Numbered from the stretch's first letter, positions 8,440-19,831 are shown. The stretch is 64,000 nt of DNA from Sulfurifustis variabilis (GCF_002355415.1 NZ_AP014936.1:3224001-3288000), one strand, 5' to 3'. The notes: generated by a model from the letters alone, not told the origin. Translations and numbers: made by a program.

Positions 8440-9642
8440 TCACGGCTTACCTCCTTCCAGTCGGATGGGATACGGCTTAAGGGCCAAGATGGCCGCGATA
8501 ACGAGCAGGCCGGCGGTGACCCAGTACGGCGCCTCGACGAGCAGGGCGAAGAGCCAGCCGGCGCCGGCCGAGCCCGCCGCCTGGCCGAGGCTGGCGGCCG
8601 CGGTCTCCCGGCCGAGCGCGGCGCCCTGCGCGGCGCCGGCGGCAAGCGACACGAGGTAGACGAGCGCCGGGATCAGGAGGCCCGATGCCGCGGCGATGAG
8701 CGCGGTGGCGACGAGCAGCAGTCGGTAATCCTGGCCGTAAGGCAACAGCCCCAGTCCCAAGGCCATCGCGAGGAACGCCGGCGCGAGCAGCGCCTGCGCC
8801 CTGCCGCGCCGGATCAGCGGACCGAGCACGAAGAGCTGCACCAGCACCATGACCAGGCTGCACTCGGCGAAGACAAAACCGATCGCGCGCGGGCCGAGGC
8901 GCAGCACCTGCTGTCCCGTGAGCACGAGCGCCACCTCGAAACTCCCGATGCCGAGCATCACGAGCAGCGACAGCGCGAGCAGGCGGTTCAGCGAGGGTGC
9001 GGCCGCTTCCCCGTCTGGCCGCCCACCTCGCGAAGCGGTCGTCGCGAATGAACGGCGCGCGGCGAGCGCAACGGCTGCGCTCAAGGCCGCGCTCGCGTAG
9101 AACGGCAGGGCGAGGGGATCGACGACGGATGTCTGAACGGAGGCGAGCCATCCGCTGACGCCGGGTGCGAGCAGGAACCCGATCGCCGCGGCCGCACTGA
9201 GCGCGGCGAACGCCTGTGCCCGGTCCGCGGGGGTCGACGCGTCGCTCACGTAAGCGTACGTTGCCGGCAACACCGCGCCGGCGAAGGCGCCGGCGAGCAG
9301 GCGGGCGCTGTACGCCAGCGCGAGCCCGCGCCCGAGCGCGAGCAGCAGCAGCGCGCCGCTCAGGCCGACGAGCCCGATAAGGATCACGCGCCGCCGCCCG
9401 ATGCGGTCCGAGCTATGTCCCCAGGCGGGCGCCGCGACGAACAGCGCCAGCATGTACACGCCTGTGAGCAGGCCCGTGTGCCAGGCGACGGCGGCGCGCG
9501 CGCCCTCCCCGAGGCTGCGCTCGAGCAGGAACGGGAGCACGGGCAGCACCACCGCGTAGGCGACCGACACGACAAATACGGCCGCGAGCGGCAGCCGCAG
9601 CCCCGCCGCGACCCGGCCGCCGGCGGCCCAGGGCGCGCTCAC
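8440..9642 (-). CDS. MFS transporter, paralogue of the one at 724-2013
   Basis: A 400-residue 12-helix carrier with the MFS loop signature ([17 protein letters not shown]) and a central basic loop. Its ATG at 9642 overlaps the stop of the copper-type P-ATPase gene by four bases (ATGA), linking it to the copper operon upstream. It aligns along its length with the MFS protein at 724-2013. About 190 bp without an obvious gene follow before the hydrolase start, so the long operon may be partly interrupted here. Probable proton-driven exporter of unknown substrate. Confidence 0.84.
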   Translation of the reverse strand: MSAPWAAGGRVAAGLRLPLAAVFVVSVAYAVVLPVLPFLLERSLGEGARAAVAWHTGLLTGVYMLALFVAAPAWGHSSDRIGRRRVILIGLVGLSGALLLLALGRGLALAYSARLLAGAFAGAVLPATYAYVSDASTPADRAQAFAALSAAAAIGFLLAPGVSGWLASVQTSVVDPLALPFYASAALSAAVALAARRSFATTASRGGRPDGEAAAPSLNRLLALSLLVMLGIGSFEVALVLTGQQVLRLGPRAIGFVFAECSLVMVLVQLFVLGPLIRRGRAQALLAPAFLAMALGLGLLPYGQDYRLLLVATALIAAASGLLIPALVYLVSLAAGAAQGAALGRETAAASLGQAAGSAGAGWLFALLVEAPYWVTAGLLVIAAILALKPYPIRLEGGKP

Positions 9643-12047
9643 TCCGCGACCGCCTCGCGCCCAGCCGCCGGGGCCGCCGCACCGGGTTGGCGGATGCCCT
9701 CGAGGCGCAGGAACTTGAGCAGCAGCGCGTTGACCGCGACCAGCACGGAGCTGCCGGACATCGACAGGGCGGCGATCTCCGGGCTGATGGTGAACGGATA
9801 GAACACCCCGGCCGCGACCGGGAACGCGACCACGTTGTAAGCCACGGCCCAGAACAGGTTCTGGCGCATCTTGCGCAGCGTCGCGCGAGAGAGGGTGATC
9901 GCGCCGACGATGTCGTAGGGATCGCTTTTCATGAGCACCACGTCGGCGCTCTCCATCGCGACGTCGGTGCCGGCGCCGATGGCGAAGCCGACGTCGGCCT
10001 GGGTGAGCGCGGGGGCGTCGTTGATGCCGTCGCCGACCATGCCGACCTTCCTGCCCTCTCCTTGCAGCTCCTTGATCTTTGCCGCCTTCTGTCCCGGCAG
10101 CACGTCCGCGAGCACGAGGTCGAGGCCGAGCTCGGCGCCGATGCGCTCGGCGGTGCCGCGGTTGTCGCCGGTGATCATGGCGACCTGCACGCCGCGCGCC
10201 TTGAGCGCGGCGATGGTATTCCCCGACGTCGGCCGCACGGCATCGGCGATGGCGATGAGGCCGAGTATCTTGCCGGCGCGTGCCACGTGCACCACCGTGC
10301 GTCCGGCGCCTTGCAGGCGCTCAGCCTCGGCGGCGAGGAGACTCAGGGCGACGCCCTGCTCGTCCATGAGCCGGCGGTTGCCGAGGTAGACTGTTCGCCC
10401 CGCGACGTCGGCGCGCGCGCCCTTGCCCTCGATCACGGCGAAACCCGTCGACTTTTCGACAGTGAGCCCCTCGGCCTTGCGCAGGATCGCCTGCGCGAGC
10501 GGGTGGTCCGTGCCCTGCTCGACGGCCGCTGCGGCGGCGAGCACCGTTTCGGCCTCCGCCGCCGGCACCACCTCCACTACCTCGGGCTGCCCGACGGTCA
10601 GCGTCCCGGTCTTGTCGAACACGATCACGTCGAGCTTGGTCGCGTCCTCGAGCGCCGAGGCGTTTTTGAACAGGATGCCGTTCATCGCACCGAGACCGGT
10701 GCCGACCATCACCGCCATGGGGGTGGCGAGGCCCAGCGCGTCCGGGCAGGCGATCACGAACACCGTGATCATGAGAGTGAGGCCGAAGAGGAACGGCTCG
10801 CCGATCGACCAGGTCCAGACCGCGAAGGTGAGGAGCCCGATGACGATGGCGGCCACGATGAGCCACTGCGAGGCCTTGTCCGCGAGGAGCTGCGCGGGGG
10901 CCTTGGAGTTCTGGGCCTCCTGCACGAGCTTGACGATCTGGGCGAGCGCGGTGTCGGCGCCCACCTTGGTCGCCCGGTACCGGAACGTGCCACTCTTATT
11001 AATAGTCGCGCCGATGACCGTGTCGCCCGGCTTCTTGCCGACCGGCATGGACTCGCCCGTGAGCATCGACTCGTCCACCTGCGAGGCGCCCTCGAGCACC
11101 TCGCCATCGACCGGAATCTTGTTGCCGGGCCGGATCACGACCGTCTCCCCCGCCTGCACCTCGGCGGTCGGCACCTCGACCTCGCGCCCGTCGCGGATCA
11201 CGTTCGCCATCGGCGGCGCGAGGTCGAGGAGCTTCCGGATCGCCGCGGACGCCCCGGCGCGGGCGCGCATCTCGAGCCAGTGGCCGAGCAGGATGAAGAC
11301 GAGCAGCACCGCCGCCGCCTCGTAGAACTGCACGCCCGCGAAGAAAAAGGTCGCGCCCACGCTGAAGAGGTACCCGGTGCCGACCGAGAGCACCACGAGC
11401 ACCGCCATGTTGAGCACGCCGTTCCTGAGCGCCCGGTACGCCGCGATCACGAACGGCCAGCCGGGGTAGAGGATCGCGCCGCTCGCGAGCAGGAACAGCC
11501 AGAGGTCGAGATCGAGCCCGAACGGCGGCGGCAGCGCGGGCAGCGGCAGCCCCATCGGGGCCGAGAGGAAGATGGGCACCGTGAACGCGAACGCGATCCA
11601 GAAGCGGTTGCGCATGTCGCGCGCCATGGACTGCATGTCCATGCCTTCGCCGTGCCCCATCTCGTGGGCCGCCTCGTCGCGGGCGCGGGCGGGCGCAGCG
11701 GCGACTTCGTGTTCCGCGTGCGCGCGACGTGCCTCGGGCCGAGTCGGCGCATGTCCCGTGTGTGCCCGGGTCGGCGCGACGGCGACCGCTGCGGCGGCGG
11801 GCGGGTCCTCGGGCTTGCAGACGTGGTGCGGCACCACCTCGCCGGTACAGTGGAAGCCGCAGTCGCGTATCTTCGCCTTGATCGCCGCCAGGCTCGTCAC
11901 GCGCTCGTCGTAGGTCACCGTGGCGCTCGCGGTGGCGTAGTCCACGTCCGCGCGTTCGACGCCGGGCAGGCGCTTGAGCTGCTTCTCGATCCCCATGTCG
12001 GAGAGCGGCGTGAGGATGCCGCCCACGTCCACCGTGCTCGTCTTCAT
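9639..12047 (-). CDS. P1B heavy-metal-transporting ATPase (copper-type) with CPD instead of CPC
   Basis: An 802-residue P1B ATPase, most likely a Cu+ exporter given its neighbours. It has TGES, DKTGTLT, the HP motif ([10 protein letters not shown]) and [16 protein letters not shown]. Two points are unusual. The membrane metal site normally written CPC reads C-P-D (Cys codon 10746-10748, Asp codon 10740-10742; about residues 434-436). The N-terminal HMA-like domain ([11 protein letters not shown]...) lacks the CxxC pair and is followed by [10 protein letters not shown] and a His/Met-rich linker ([11 protein letters not shown]). Start ATG 12047 has an AGGAG ribosome site; an upstream in-frame start at 12077 is less likely. 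It follows copB and overlaps the MFS gene. Confidence 0.88.
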   Translation of the reverse strand: MKTSTVDVGGILTPLSDMGIEKQLKRLPGVERADVDYATASATVTYDERVTSLAAIKAKIRDCGFHCTGEVVPHHVCKPEDPPAAAAVAVAPTRAHTGHAPTRPEARRAHAEHEVAAAPARARDEAAHEMGHGEGMDMQSMARDMRNRFWIAFAFTVPIFLSAPMGLPLPALPPPFGLDLDLWLFLLASGAILYPGWPFVIAAYRALRNGVLNMAVLVVLSVGTGYLFSVGATFFFAGVQFYEAAAVLLVFILLGHWLEMRARAGASAAIRKLLDLAPPMANVIRDGREVEVPTAEVQAGETVVIRPGNKIPVDGEVLEGASQVDESMLTGESMPVGKKPGDTVIGATINKSGTFRYRATKVGADTALAQIVKLVQEAQNSKAPAQLLADKASQWLIVAAIVIGLLTFAVWTWSIGEPFLFGLTLMITVFVIACPDALGLATPMAVMVGTGLGAMNGILFKNASALEDATKLDVIVFDKTGTLTVGQPEVVEVVPAAEAETVLAAAAAVEQGTDHPLAQAILRKAEGLTVEKSTGFAVIEGKGARADVAGRTVYLGNRRLMDEQGVALSLLAAEAERLQGAGRTVVHVARAGKILGLIAIADAVRPTSGNTIAALKARGVQVAMITGDNRGTAERIGAELGLDLVLADVLPGQKAAKIKELQGEGRKVGMVGDGINDAPALTQADVGFAIGAGTDVAMESADVVLMKSDPYDIVGAITLSRATLRKMRQNLFWAVAYNVVAFPVAAGVFYPFTISPEIAALSMSGSSVLVAVNALLLKFLRLEGIRQPGAAAPAAGREAVAE

Positions 12048-12084
12048 TCGGCCTGCTCCTGTCGTTTTCGTGGCCATCGCGGTC

Positions 12085-12864
12085 TCAGAACCACGCCCGC
12101 ACGCCGGCGACGATCGCGGTCCTCTTCGTCTCCTCCCCTTCCGCCTCGGCCAGATCGGCGGTGTCGCCGAGCTTGCGCGTCCAGCTCACGCCGACGTAGG
12201 GCGCGAATTCGCGCTTGATCTCGTAGCGCAGCCGCAGACCGAGGGTGACGTCGTTGAATCCGCGCCCGATGCCCGCCTCTTCCACCTCGTCCCCGGACAC
12301 GTTCGTCTCGAAGCGCGGCTGCAGGATGAGCCGCTGCGTCAGCAGCAGGTCGTACTCCGCTTCGAGATTGGCCGACACGTCCCCCTCGTCGCTCACGTAG
12401 GCGGTCGCGTCCACCTCGAACCAGTAGAGCGCGAGCCCCTGTATCCCCAGGGCCGCGAAGCGGCGCACGGGCTTCGGTTTGGAGTCGTAGCGGATGCCGG
12501 CCTGCAGGTACCAGAACGGGGCAATCAGGCGTGCATAGAGCGCCTCGAACTGCGCCTCTTCCGTCTCGCCGCCGACCGCCTGCTCGCCCTCGGTCTTGAA
12601 CCAGAACTTGTTCCAGTCGCCGCCGATCCAGCCCTGCGCGTCCCAGAGCCGCGTATCCGCGCCTTCGTCGTTCCACTGGTATTCCAGGCGGTCGACGAGC
12701 ACGAACGGGATGATGGGATTGTCGTTGATCGTCTCCGGCCACTCCTTGGGCGGCAGCGGAAACGGCCGATCCTCGGCGGCCACCGAGGCCCGTGGCCATG
12801 CGGCGAGCATCCCGACCAGTCCTGCGACGAGCGCCGCCCGTTTCAATCCCAGGTGCACGCTCAT
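12085..12864 (-). CDS. copB: Copper resistance protein CopB (outer membrane)
   Basis: A 259-residue protein with a signal peptide ([21 protein letters not shown]) followed by an amphipathic beta-strand region typical of the CopB family: [59 protein letters not shown] and a terminal aromatic residue (RAWF) as in outer membrane barrels. CopB works with the CopA oxidase in periplasmic copper sequestration. It lacks the long Met/His-rich N-terminal tract seen in many CopB proteins. The ATG at 12864 overlaps the copA stop (ATGA), which sets the start. Confidence 0.92.
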   Translation of the reverse strand: MSVHLGLKRAALVAGLVGMLAAWPRASVAAEDRPFPLPPKEWPETINDNPIIPFVLVDRLEYQWNDEGADTRLWDAQGWIGGDWNKFWFKTEGEQAVGGETEEAQFEALYARLIAPFWYLQAGIRYDSKPKPVRRFAALGIQGLALYWFEVDATAYVSDEGDVSANLEAEYDLLLTQRLILQPRFETNVSGDEVEEAGIGRGFNDVTLGLRLRYEIKREFAPYVGVSWTRKLGDTADLAEAEGEETKRTAIVAGVRAWF

Positions 12865-14795
12865 GAGTGCACCTCCTTCTCCGGCAGGGGGACGTTCACC
12901 ACGCGCAGCATCCCCATGTCGAGGTGATAGAGCAGGTGGCAGTGGAACGCCCAGTTGCCCGGCTCGTCGGCCGTGAGCTCGAACGCAAGCCGCTCGGCCG
13001 CCTTGACGCTGATCGTGTGCTTGCGCGGCCGATGCGCCCGGTCGGCGCCGGTGTCGATCTCCTTGAACATCCCGTGCAGGTGCATCGGGTGCTCCATCAT
13101 GGTGTCGTTCACCAGCACGATGCGCAGGCGCTCGCCGTAGCGGAGGTACACCGGCTCGTCGACCTCCGAGAACTTCTTGCCGTCGAAGCCCCACATGAAG
13201 GTTTCCATGTTGCCCGTCAAGTGCAGCTCGATCTCGCGCGCCGGCGGGCGCAGGTCGTGGTTGGGCTCGAGGCTCTTGAGGTCGGTGTAGACGAGCACGC
13301 GGTGCGGGACGTTCTCGAGGCCGGTGCCGCGCTCGCCGAGGCGATTGCGCTGCACCGTCGCGACCGAGACGTTCGCCGGGCCGTGGGTGTCGGGTCCGTG
13401 GCGCGCGACGACCGGGCCCGCCTGCTCCATCCCGGGCATGGCCATCCCCGCGTGCGCGCCCCCGCTCGTCGCTTGCTTGCCCGCTTCCATGCCGGGCATC
13501 GCCATCCCGGGCGCGTGGCCGGCGTGTCCACCCTCCATGCCTGGCATCGCACCCTGACCCGTGCCCGCCGGCATCCCCGGCATGGCGCCGCCCTTGTCCA
13601 TCGGCATGCCCGCGCCCATCTCCGTGCCCGCCATGCCCATCTCGCCCATGTCCATACCCATGTCGATCATGGTCCGCAGCGGCCGTTCGCGCAGTTCCGG
13701 AACCGCCGCGCTCATGCCGGGACGCGGCGCGAGCGTCGCGCGCCCGTAACCGCTCCGGTCCATCGCCTCGGCGAAGATCGTGTAGGCGCGATCCTCCCCG
13801 GGTTCGACGATGACGTCGTAGGTCTCGGCGACCGCGATCTGAAACTCGTCGCACTCGACCGGCTGCACGTTCTGTCCGTCGGCCTGCACCACGGTAAGCG
13901 GCAGGCCCGGGATGCGGACGTTGAAGAAGGTCGAGGCGGCCGCGTTGATGAAGCGCAGCCGAACCCGCTCGCCCGGCTGGAACGGCGCCGTCCAGTTGTC
14001 CTCGGGCGCGACGCCGTTGACGAGATACGTGTACGTGTACCCGGTCACGTCGCTGATGTCGGTCGGGCTCATGCGCATCCGGCCCCACATCGCCCGCTCC
14101 CGCAACGTCGCGCGAAAGCCGTTGCGCGACACGTCGCGGAAGAAGTCGCCGACCGTGCGCTGCTGGAAGTTGTAGTAGTCGCTCTGCTTCTTGAGCTTCG
14201 ACAGCACGCGATAGGGATTCTCGAAGGTCCAGTCGGAGAGCAGGACCACGTGCTCGCGGTCGTAGGCGACCGGGTCCGTCCCGGCCGGGTCGATGATCAT
14301 CGGGGCGTAGTGCCCGGCCTGCTCCTGCAGCCCCAGATGGCTGTGATACCAGTAAGTGCCGTTCTGCCGCAGGCGATAGCGGTAAGTGAAGGTCTGTCCC
14401 GGGCGTATCCCCGGGAAGCTCACGCCGGGCACACCGTCCATGTCCTGCGGCACGATCACCCCGTGCCAGTGAATCGAGGTGATCTCCTCCAGCCGGTTCG
14501 TGACCTCGAGCGTGACCGTCTCGCCCTCGCGGAAGCGCAGCAGCGGCCCAGGCACGGTGCCGTTGATCGTGATCGCCGAGCCCTCGCGCCCGCCGATCAC
14601 GACCGGGGTGCGGGCGATGACGAGTTTGGCGACCTCGCCGTCGCGCACTTCGATGACCTGCGGCGGGCCATTGGCCGCCCGCGCCGGGCGGGGCGCGAGA
14701 CCGCGCCAGCCCGCGAGCACGCCGAGCGCCGCCGTGGCCTGAAGAAAGCGGCGGCGGGAGATTGCGTTTGCACTGTAGCTTCCCTGCTCCTTCAT
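12861..14795 (-). CDS. copA: CopA/PcoA-type periplasmic multicopper oxidase
   Basis: A 644-residue copper oxidase that oxidises Cu(I) in the periplasm. A Tat signal is present (SRRRFLQATAALG). Copper ligand motifs are visible: HWHG, WYHSH, HPMHLHG and the C-terminal HCHLLYHLDMGM. Between the second and third cupredoxin domains lies a Met/Gly/His-rich tract (about residues 370-455; repeats of MPGM, GMAMPGM and GHAGHAPGM) likely to bind Cu(I). The ATG at 14795 follows a GGAGGA ribosome site; the frame stays open upstream but without signal-peptide features. It is the first gene of the copA-copB-ATPase-MFS set, about 110 bp after ftsH. Confidence 0.93.
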   Translation of the reverse strand: MKEQGSYSANAISRRRFLQATAALGVLAGWRGLAPRPARAANGPPQVIEVRDGEVAKLVIARTPVVIGGREGSAITINGTVPGPLLRFREGETVTLEVTNRLEEITSIHWHGVIVPQDMDGVPGVSFPGIRPGQTFTYRYRLRQNGTYWYHSHLGLQEQAGHYAPMIIDPAGTDPVAYDREHVVLLSDWTFENPYRVLSKLKKQSDYYNFQQRTVGDFFRDVSRNGFRATLRERAMWGRMRMSPTDISDVTGYTYTYLVNGVAPEDNWTAPFQPGERVRLRFINAAASTFFNVRIPGLPLTVVQADGQNVQPVECDEFQIAVAETYDVIVEPGEDRAYTIFAEAMDRSGYGRATLAPRPGMSAAVPELRERPLRTMIDMGMDMGEMGMAGTEMGAGMPMDKGGAMPGMPAGTGQGAMPGMEGGHAGHAPGMAMPGMEAGKQATSGGAHAGMAMPGMEQAGPVVARHGPDTHGPANVSVATVQRNRLGERGTGLENVPHRVLVYTDLKSLEPNHDLRPPAREIELHLTGNMETFMWGFDGKKFSEVDEPVYLRYGERLRIVLVNDTMMEHPMHLHGMFKEIDTGADRAHRPRKHTISVKAAERLAFELTADEPGNWAFHCHLLYHLDMGMLRVVNVPLPEKEVHS

Positions 14796-14904
14796 CTTCG
14801 ATCCTCCATGTTCAACGATCGGCAACCTACTTTTCGTCCACGACTCCCTTCGCCCCGCTCGCGTGTGTCCCTCCTCGCGCCGGCGCCGGGAGGCGAGAGG
14901 ACGC

Positions 14905-16824
14905 TCAATCTTCATCCCTGGGAGTCGCGCGAAGCACTTCCACCCGGCCGACCCGCGTAGTCGGCTGCTTCCCGGGCCCGCCGAGCAGCTCATGCAGCTC
15001 CTCCTCGGCAAGCGTCTCCTTCTCGAGGAGGCGCCTGGCCGCGCGCTCGAGCGTGTCGCGTCGTGCCTCGAGCACCGAGACGGCCTTGCGGAACGCGCCG
15101 TCGACGAGCTCGCGGACGGCGCGGTCGATCTCGCGTGCCGTCTCCTCGCTGTACTCGCGCATCGCCGGCGGAACTCCGGGCACCTGGAGGAACGCCGGAC
15201 GCTCGGCCTCGTAGACGACGTGCCCGAGCTTCTCGACCATGCCGTAGCGCATGACCATGCTGCGGGCGATGTCGGCGACCTTGGCGAGGTCGTCCGCCGC
15301 CCCGGTCGAGAGCTTCCCGAAAACGACGTGCTCGGCCGCGCGTCCGCCGAGGAGCACCGCCATCTTGTTCTCGAGCTCCTCGCGCGTCATGAGGTAGCGG
15401 TCCTCGGTCGGCCGCTGGATCGTGTAGCCGAGCGAGCCGATGCCGCGCGGGATGATCGAGACTTTGTGCACCGGATCGGTGCCGGGCAGGGACGCCGCGA
15501 CGAGCGCATGTCCCATCTCATGGTGGGCCACCACCTCGCGTTCCCTGGGATTGAGCAGCCGGTTCTTCTTCTCGAGCCCGGCGACGATGCGCTCGATCGC
15601 GTTCGTGAAGTCGTCCAGGCTCACGGCCTCCGCGCCCCGGCGCGTCGCGAGCAGCGCCGCCTCGTTGACGAGGTTCGCGAGGTCCGCGCCGGAGAAGCCG
15701 GGGGTGAGCGCGGCGATTTTCTCCAGGTCCACGTCCTGCGCGAGCCGGATCTTTTTTGCGTGCACGGCGAGGATATCGACCCGCCCCTTGCGGTCCGGGC
15801 GGTCCACGAGCACCTGCCGGTCGAAGCGCCCGGCGCGCAGCAGCGCCGGGTCGAGGATCTCCGGGCGGTTGGTGGCGGCGAGCAGGATGAGCCCCGCGCT
15901 CGGGTCGAAGCCGTCCATCTCCGAGAGGAGCTGGTTCAGCGTCTGCTCCTTCTCGTCGTGGCCGCCCATCTGCGGATAGGCGCCCCGCGCGCGCCCGAGG
16001 GCGTCGAGCTCGTCGATGAAGATGATCGCCGGAGCCTGCTTGCGCGCCTGCTCGAACAGATCGCGCACGCGCGCCGCGCCCACGCCGACGAACATCTCGA
16101 CGAACTCCGAGCCGTTGATCGAGAAGAACGGCACGCCCGCCTCGCCCGCGACCGCGCGCGCGAGCAGCGTCTTGCCGGTGCCCGGCGGGCCGACGAGCAG
16201 CACGCCCTTCGGGATGCGCGCGCCGAGGCGCCCATAGCGGTCGCGGTTTTTCAGGAACTCGACGACCTCCTTGAGCTCCTCTTTCGCCTCGTCCACGCCT
16301 GCGACGTCGCCGAAGGTCACGCCCGTCTGCTTCTCCATGTAGACCTTGGCCTTGCTCTTGCCGATCTCCATGAAGCCGCCGGCCGCCCCGCCCATGCGCT
16401 TCATGAGCAGCATCCACAGCCCGAGGAAGAGAAAGACCGGCACGAGCCACGACAGCAGCGTCGAGAGCCAGTTGCTCTCGATGCGCCCGGCGTAGCGCAC
16501 CTTCGCCGCCTCGAGGTCCTGGATGAGATCGGGGTCGTCGACGCGCACGGTCACGAAGCGATGGGCCTCGCCGCCGCCGGCCCGGCGCAGCGACTCGATC
16601 TGCTCCTTCGTGAGCAGGCCCTCGAGGCCTTCGGTGTCGAGCGTGCCCATGATGACGCGCTCGGTGAGATCGAGGTTCTTCACCTTGCCGGCGGCGAGCA
16701 GCGCCTTGAAGTCGCTGTAGGCGAGGTTCTCGGTGTGCGGCGCGTTCCAGACGCTCTGCAGCGTGAGCAGGAGCAGGAACGCGATCACGAAGTACCACAG
16801 CGAAAATTGCTTCTTTTCCATCAT
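14905..16824 (-). CDS. ftsH: FtsH-type ATP-dependent zinc metalloprotease
   Basis: A 639-residue membrane AAA+ protease. Two N-terminal membrane helices surround a periplasmic domain, followed by the AAA module (Walker A GPPGTGKT, Walker [35 protein letters not shown]) and the peptidase domain with zinc motif HEMGH (the usual Ala of HEAGH is Met). It degrades misfolded membrane and soluble proteins. Its ATG follows the TGA of the HtrA gene directly, so the two proteases are made together. The cluster context (HtrA, DUF2934, copper genes, a MerR promoter) marks it as an accessory, stress-regulated FtsH rather than the housekeeping copy. Confidence 0.94.
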   Translation of the reverse strand: MMEKKQFSLWYFVIAFLLLLTLQSVWNAPHTENLAYSDFKALLAAGKVKNLDLTERVIMGTLDTEGLEGLLTKEQIESLRRAGGGEAHRFVTVRVDDPDLIQDLEAAKVRYAGRIESNWLSTLLSWLVPVFLFLGLWMLLMKRMGGAAGGFMEIGKSKAKVYMEKQTGVTFGDVAGVDEAKEELKEVVEFLKNRDRYGRLGARIPKGVLLVGPPGTGKTLLARAVAGEAGVPFFSINGSEFVEMFVGVGAARVRDLFEQARKQAPAIIFIDELDALGRARGAYPQMGGHDEKEQTLNQLLSEMDGFDPSAGLILLAATNRPEILDPALLRAGRFDRQVLVDRPDRKGRVDILAVHAKKIRLAQDVDLEKIAALTPGFSGADLANLVNEAALLATRRGAEAVSLDDFTNAIERIVAGLEKKNRLLNPREREVVAHHEMGHALVAASLPGTDPVHKVSIIPRGIGSLGYTIQRPTEDRYLMTREELENKMAVLLGGRAAEHVVFGKLSTGAADDLAKVADIARSMVMRYGMVEKLGHVVYEAERPAFLQVPGVPPAMREYSEETAREIDRAVRELVDGAFRKAVSVLEARRDTLERAARRLLEKETLAEEELHELLGGPGKQPTTRVGRVEVLRATPRDED

Positions 16825-17994
<1,170 letters not shown>

Positions 17995-18034
17995 CGGCGC
18001 GCCCGTGCTTCATGAGGAAGAGGACACGGTGAGC

Positions 18035-18268
18035 TCACAGTCCGATGAGCTCGGCATGAACGCCTATACCCTTGACGATTTCGAGTATGGCCCGGGCGCT
18101 GACGACATCGGGGTCGTACTCGACGACCAGGAGGTGCGGCTTGTCATCGTGATACGCGGCTGCCATCACGCCTTCACGGGCGAGAACCCTGTCGCGCAAC
18201 TCCTCGCGGTCGTTGTGCGTGATGTTCTCATCGATGTGGAGCATGACGTCTACCATTTTGGTGCCCAT
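18035..18268 (-). CDS. Small ferredoxin-fold (HMA-like) protein without metal cysteines
   Basis: A 77-residue protein whose pattern (MVDVMLHIDE ... LRDRVLAREGVMAAAYHDDKPHLLVVEYDP ... ARAILEIVKGIGVHAELIGL) matches the beta-alpha-beta-beta-alpha-beta fold of heavy-metal-associated domains. The CxxC metal loop is absent and only His residues are left, so it may bind another ligand or a partner protein. It starts at an ATG with an upstream AGGA sequence and lies between the DUF2934 gene and the HtrA gene in the MerR-promoter-led operon. No function is established. Confidence 0.65.
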   Translation of the reverse strand: MGTKMVDVMLHIDENITHNDREELRDRVLAREGVMAAAYHDDKPHLLVVEYDPDVVSARAILEIVKGIGVHAELIGL

Positions 18269-18345
18269 TGAAATCCTCCGGACTACTCCGAACCGGTGTT
18301 CACGCTATCGTTCAAAGAGCGGATGCCTCGGACCCAGTCGGTCCG

Positions 18346-18603
18346 TCATGAGCGGCTCAGCCTCCGGTCGACCTCGGCCTCCGCCTGCAACCAGTCTTCG
18401 AGCTCCCGCCCCGGCACAAAACCGCGCGCCTGTGCCCGGAAGTAGGCCGCCTCGGCGATCAGGCGCTCGCGTTCCGCGCTCGGCCCATCTCCGCTGGCCC
18501 GCCGCTCCAGCGCGCGCTGAGGTCTCTCCGTCGTCTCCGCCCGGGCGCGGCGCGCCTGGCTTCGGCCGCGAGACGCTTCTCGGTTGCCGTGCTTCATGTT
18601 CAT
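18346..18603 (-). CDS. DUF2934 domain protein
   Basis: An 85-residue, highly charged protein. The first half is basic and probably disordered; the second half carries the DUF2934 signature (RERLIAEAAYFRAQARGF, PGRELEDWLQAEAEV). The function of DUF2934 is unknown. The ATG at 18603 has a clear AGGAGGA ribosome site, and the MerR-type promoter (18619-18649) ends about 15 bp upstream, so this is the first gene of the stress/copper operon. Confidence 0.72.
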   Translation of the reverse strand: MNMKHGNREASRGRSQARRARAETTERPQRALERRASGDGPSAERERLIAEAAYFRAQARGFVPGRELEDWLQAEAEVDRRLSRS

Positions 18604-18618
18604 GTCCTCCTGATCGCG

Positions 18619-18649
18619 CTTCTACACCTGTGTGCTGCGCACAGGTCAA
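18619..18649 (-). promoter_or_regulatory. MerR-type promoter in front of the DUF2934-HtrA-FtsH-copper operon
   Basis: The -35 box TTGACC (18649-18644) and -10 box TAGAAG (18624-18619) are 19 bp apart on the minus strand, with a near-perfect dyad (CCTGTGCGC / GCACACAGG) between them. The -35 box overlaps the stop codon of the upstream merR gene (18646-18648), placing regulator and target back to back. It is close to the consensus of the eight sites. Confidence 0.82.
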
Positions 18650-19068
18650 GTCGCCTCGGCCTCTGCGCCCGCCGCCTCGATCAACCGCCACCAGCCGTCG
18701 CTCCCCTCGTGCGGGTCGGGGAGGCTCTCCCAGATCGCGAGCGCCCGCTCCATGCGCTGCTGCAGGACGAGGAGCTCCGCGATCTTCGCGCGGTTGTCCT
18801 CGAGGCGCCGCTTCAAGACGCCGCGCACTTGGTGGCAGGGCGACTTTCCTTCGCTCTGCAGCTTGAGAAATCCTCGGATCTCCTCGAGCGTGTAACCGAG
18901 CCGCTGCGCCTTGCGGATGAACCGCAGGCGCCCGACGTCATCGTTCGAGAACAGCCTGTAGCCGTTCTCCGGATGGCGTGCTGGCTCGAGCAGTTGGATG
19001 CGGGCGTAGTAGCGGATGACGTGCGGCGAGACGCTGCCGCGCTTGGAAAGCTGGCTCACGGTGAGCAT
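18646..19068 (-). CDS. MerR-family transcriptional activator
   Basis: A 140-residue MerR regulator: winged helix HTH (LTVSQLSKRGSVSPHVIRYYARIQLLEPARHPENGYRLFS), the second helical motif (RLRFIRKAQRLGYTLEEI) and a coiled-coil dimer helix. It is the only MerR-family gene in the window and is the obvious candidate to control the eight MerR-type promoters. One cysteine is present (C78, in GKSPCHQ, the position of the first metal ligand in MerR/ZntR). The C-terminal loop reads WESLPDPHEGSDGWWRLIEA, with no cysteine, so a classical tri-thiol or CueR-like metal site is not complete. The inducer is therefore uncertain. Confidence 0.9.
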   Translation of the reverse strand: MLTVSQLSKRGSVSPHVIRYYARIQLLEPARHPENGYRLFSNDDVGRLRFIRKAQRLGYTLEEIRGFLKLQSEGKSPCHQVRGVLKRRLEDNRAKIAELLVLQQRMERALAIWESLPDPHEGSDGWWRLIEAAGAEAEAT

Positions 19069-19173
19069 GCGAGTATGACCTCCGTTTCTGGATCCCAGGA
19101 CCGACCCCGACGAGCGGAATCGGCATCGCAGGCGCGAGGACCGCGCGCAGAGGCGCAGCGCGACTTCCGGGAT

Positions 19174-19587
19174 CTAGTTCAGGAGACGACCGAGGCGCAG
19201 ATAGAGAGGAGAACGGGCAGGAAGCGGCGGGCCTGCGGAGAGCGCAAATCGGGCGACGAGCGCCATGGCCGCAAGGCCGATGAATACCCAGAGCCCGAGC
19301 AAAGGGAAAGACAAGGGGGAAGCACCGCCGGGGAGCGCCGCGAGCGCGGCGTCGGGCGAGACCGGGCAGAGCGCGTGCTCGGTCCCCGAGTCATGGCCGT
19401 GGGAGGCCGCGTCGTGTCCGGGGCCGGTTTCGGCATGGGCTGCCGGAGGCGCAAACAAGCTCGTGACGCCCTCGCAGCAGGGCGCGAGCACAGCGGCGAG
19501 CGACAGGGCGAGCCAGGCGACGAGCGCCTTCGAGGCGAAAGACCAGGGGCCCTTCCGCAGCCTGGCGTGCAGTCTTTGTATGGACAT
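19174..19587 (-). CDS. Small membrane protein with Cys/His-rich periplasmic segment
   Basis: A 137-residue protein with a basic N-terminus, a first hydrophobic helix ending in APCCEGV, a His/Asp-rich exported segment (HDAASHGHDSGTEHALCPV), and a second membrane helix (FPLLGLWVFIGLAAMALVARFAL). The adjacent cysteines, His cluster and neighbourhood resemble the small copper-associated membrane proteins loosely grouped near DUF2946, but I cannot assign a family firmly. A possible FNR/Dnr-type box lies upstream (19650-19663). It ends about 100 bp before the MerR gene on the same strand. Confidence 0.6.
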   Translation of the reverse strand: MSIQRLHARLRKGPWSFASKALVAWLALSLAAVLAPCCEGVTSLFAPPAAHAETGPGHDAASHGHDSGTEHALCPVSPDAALAALPGGASPLSFPLLGLWVFIGLAAMALVARFALSAGPPLPARSPLYLRLGRLLN

Positions 19588-19831
19588 GCGCAGCCGTTTG
19601 CCGAGCGATAACCAGGTGTCAGGTTAGGCGCCTATCCCGGGGAGCAACTTTGACCAGAATCAAAATTCCCCGACTCGCCCTCTCCCCGGCGGCGCGGTCG
19701 GGTAAGTCTACCCCGCCGCCATCGCGGGCTAAACGCTGTTTTCTCTAGGGGTTAAGAAGCCGTTCCTCGAAGTTCTCGGTCCACCTCACGACATATCAAT
19801 TCGAACGGCTCGAAAACCCTCGGGAGAGGGG
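19588..19831. other. Non-coding interval between the small Cys/His protein and the Pgm operon end
   Basis: No convincing gene on either strand. It is locally less GC-rich than its surroundings and holds a TTGAC-N4-ATCAA site (19650-19663) and several short T-runs, consistent with a promoter region for the minus-strand gene starting at 19587. Confidence 0.5.
19650..19663 (-). promoter_or_regulatory. Possible FNR/Anr/Dnr-type box
   Basis: The sequence TTGAC-CAGA-ATCAA matches the TTGAT-N4-ATCAA consensus of the CRP/FNR superfamily with one mismatch. It lies about 63 bp upstream of the gene starting at 19587. No factor binding it is encoded in the window. Confidence 0.4.

Noticed and set aside
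9687-12218. An 843-codon plus-strand frame
   Set aside because: Antisense shadow of the copper-type ATPase; no ribosome site or recognisable domain.
13430-13660. Short repeated sequence inside copA, considered as a tandem repeat or CRISPR-like array
   Set aside because: The repeats encode the Met/Gly/His-rich tract (MPGM units) of the copper oxidase; spacing is irregular and in frame.
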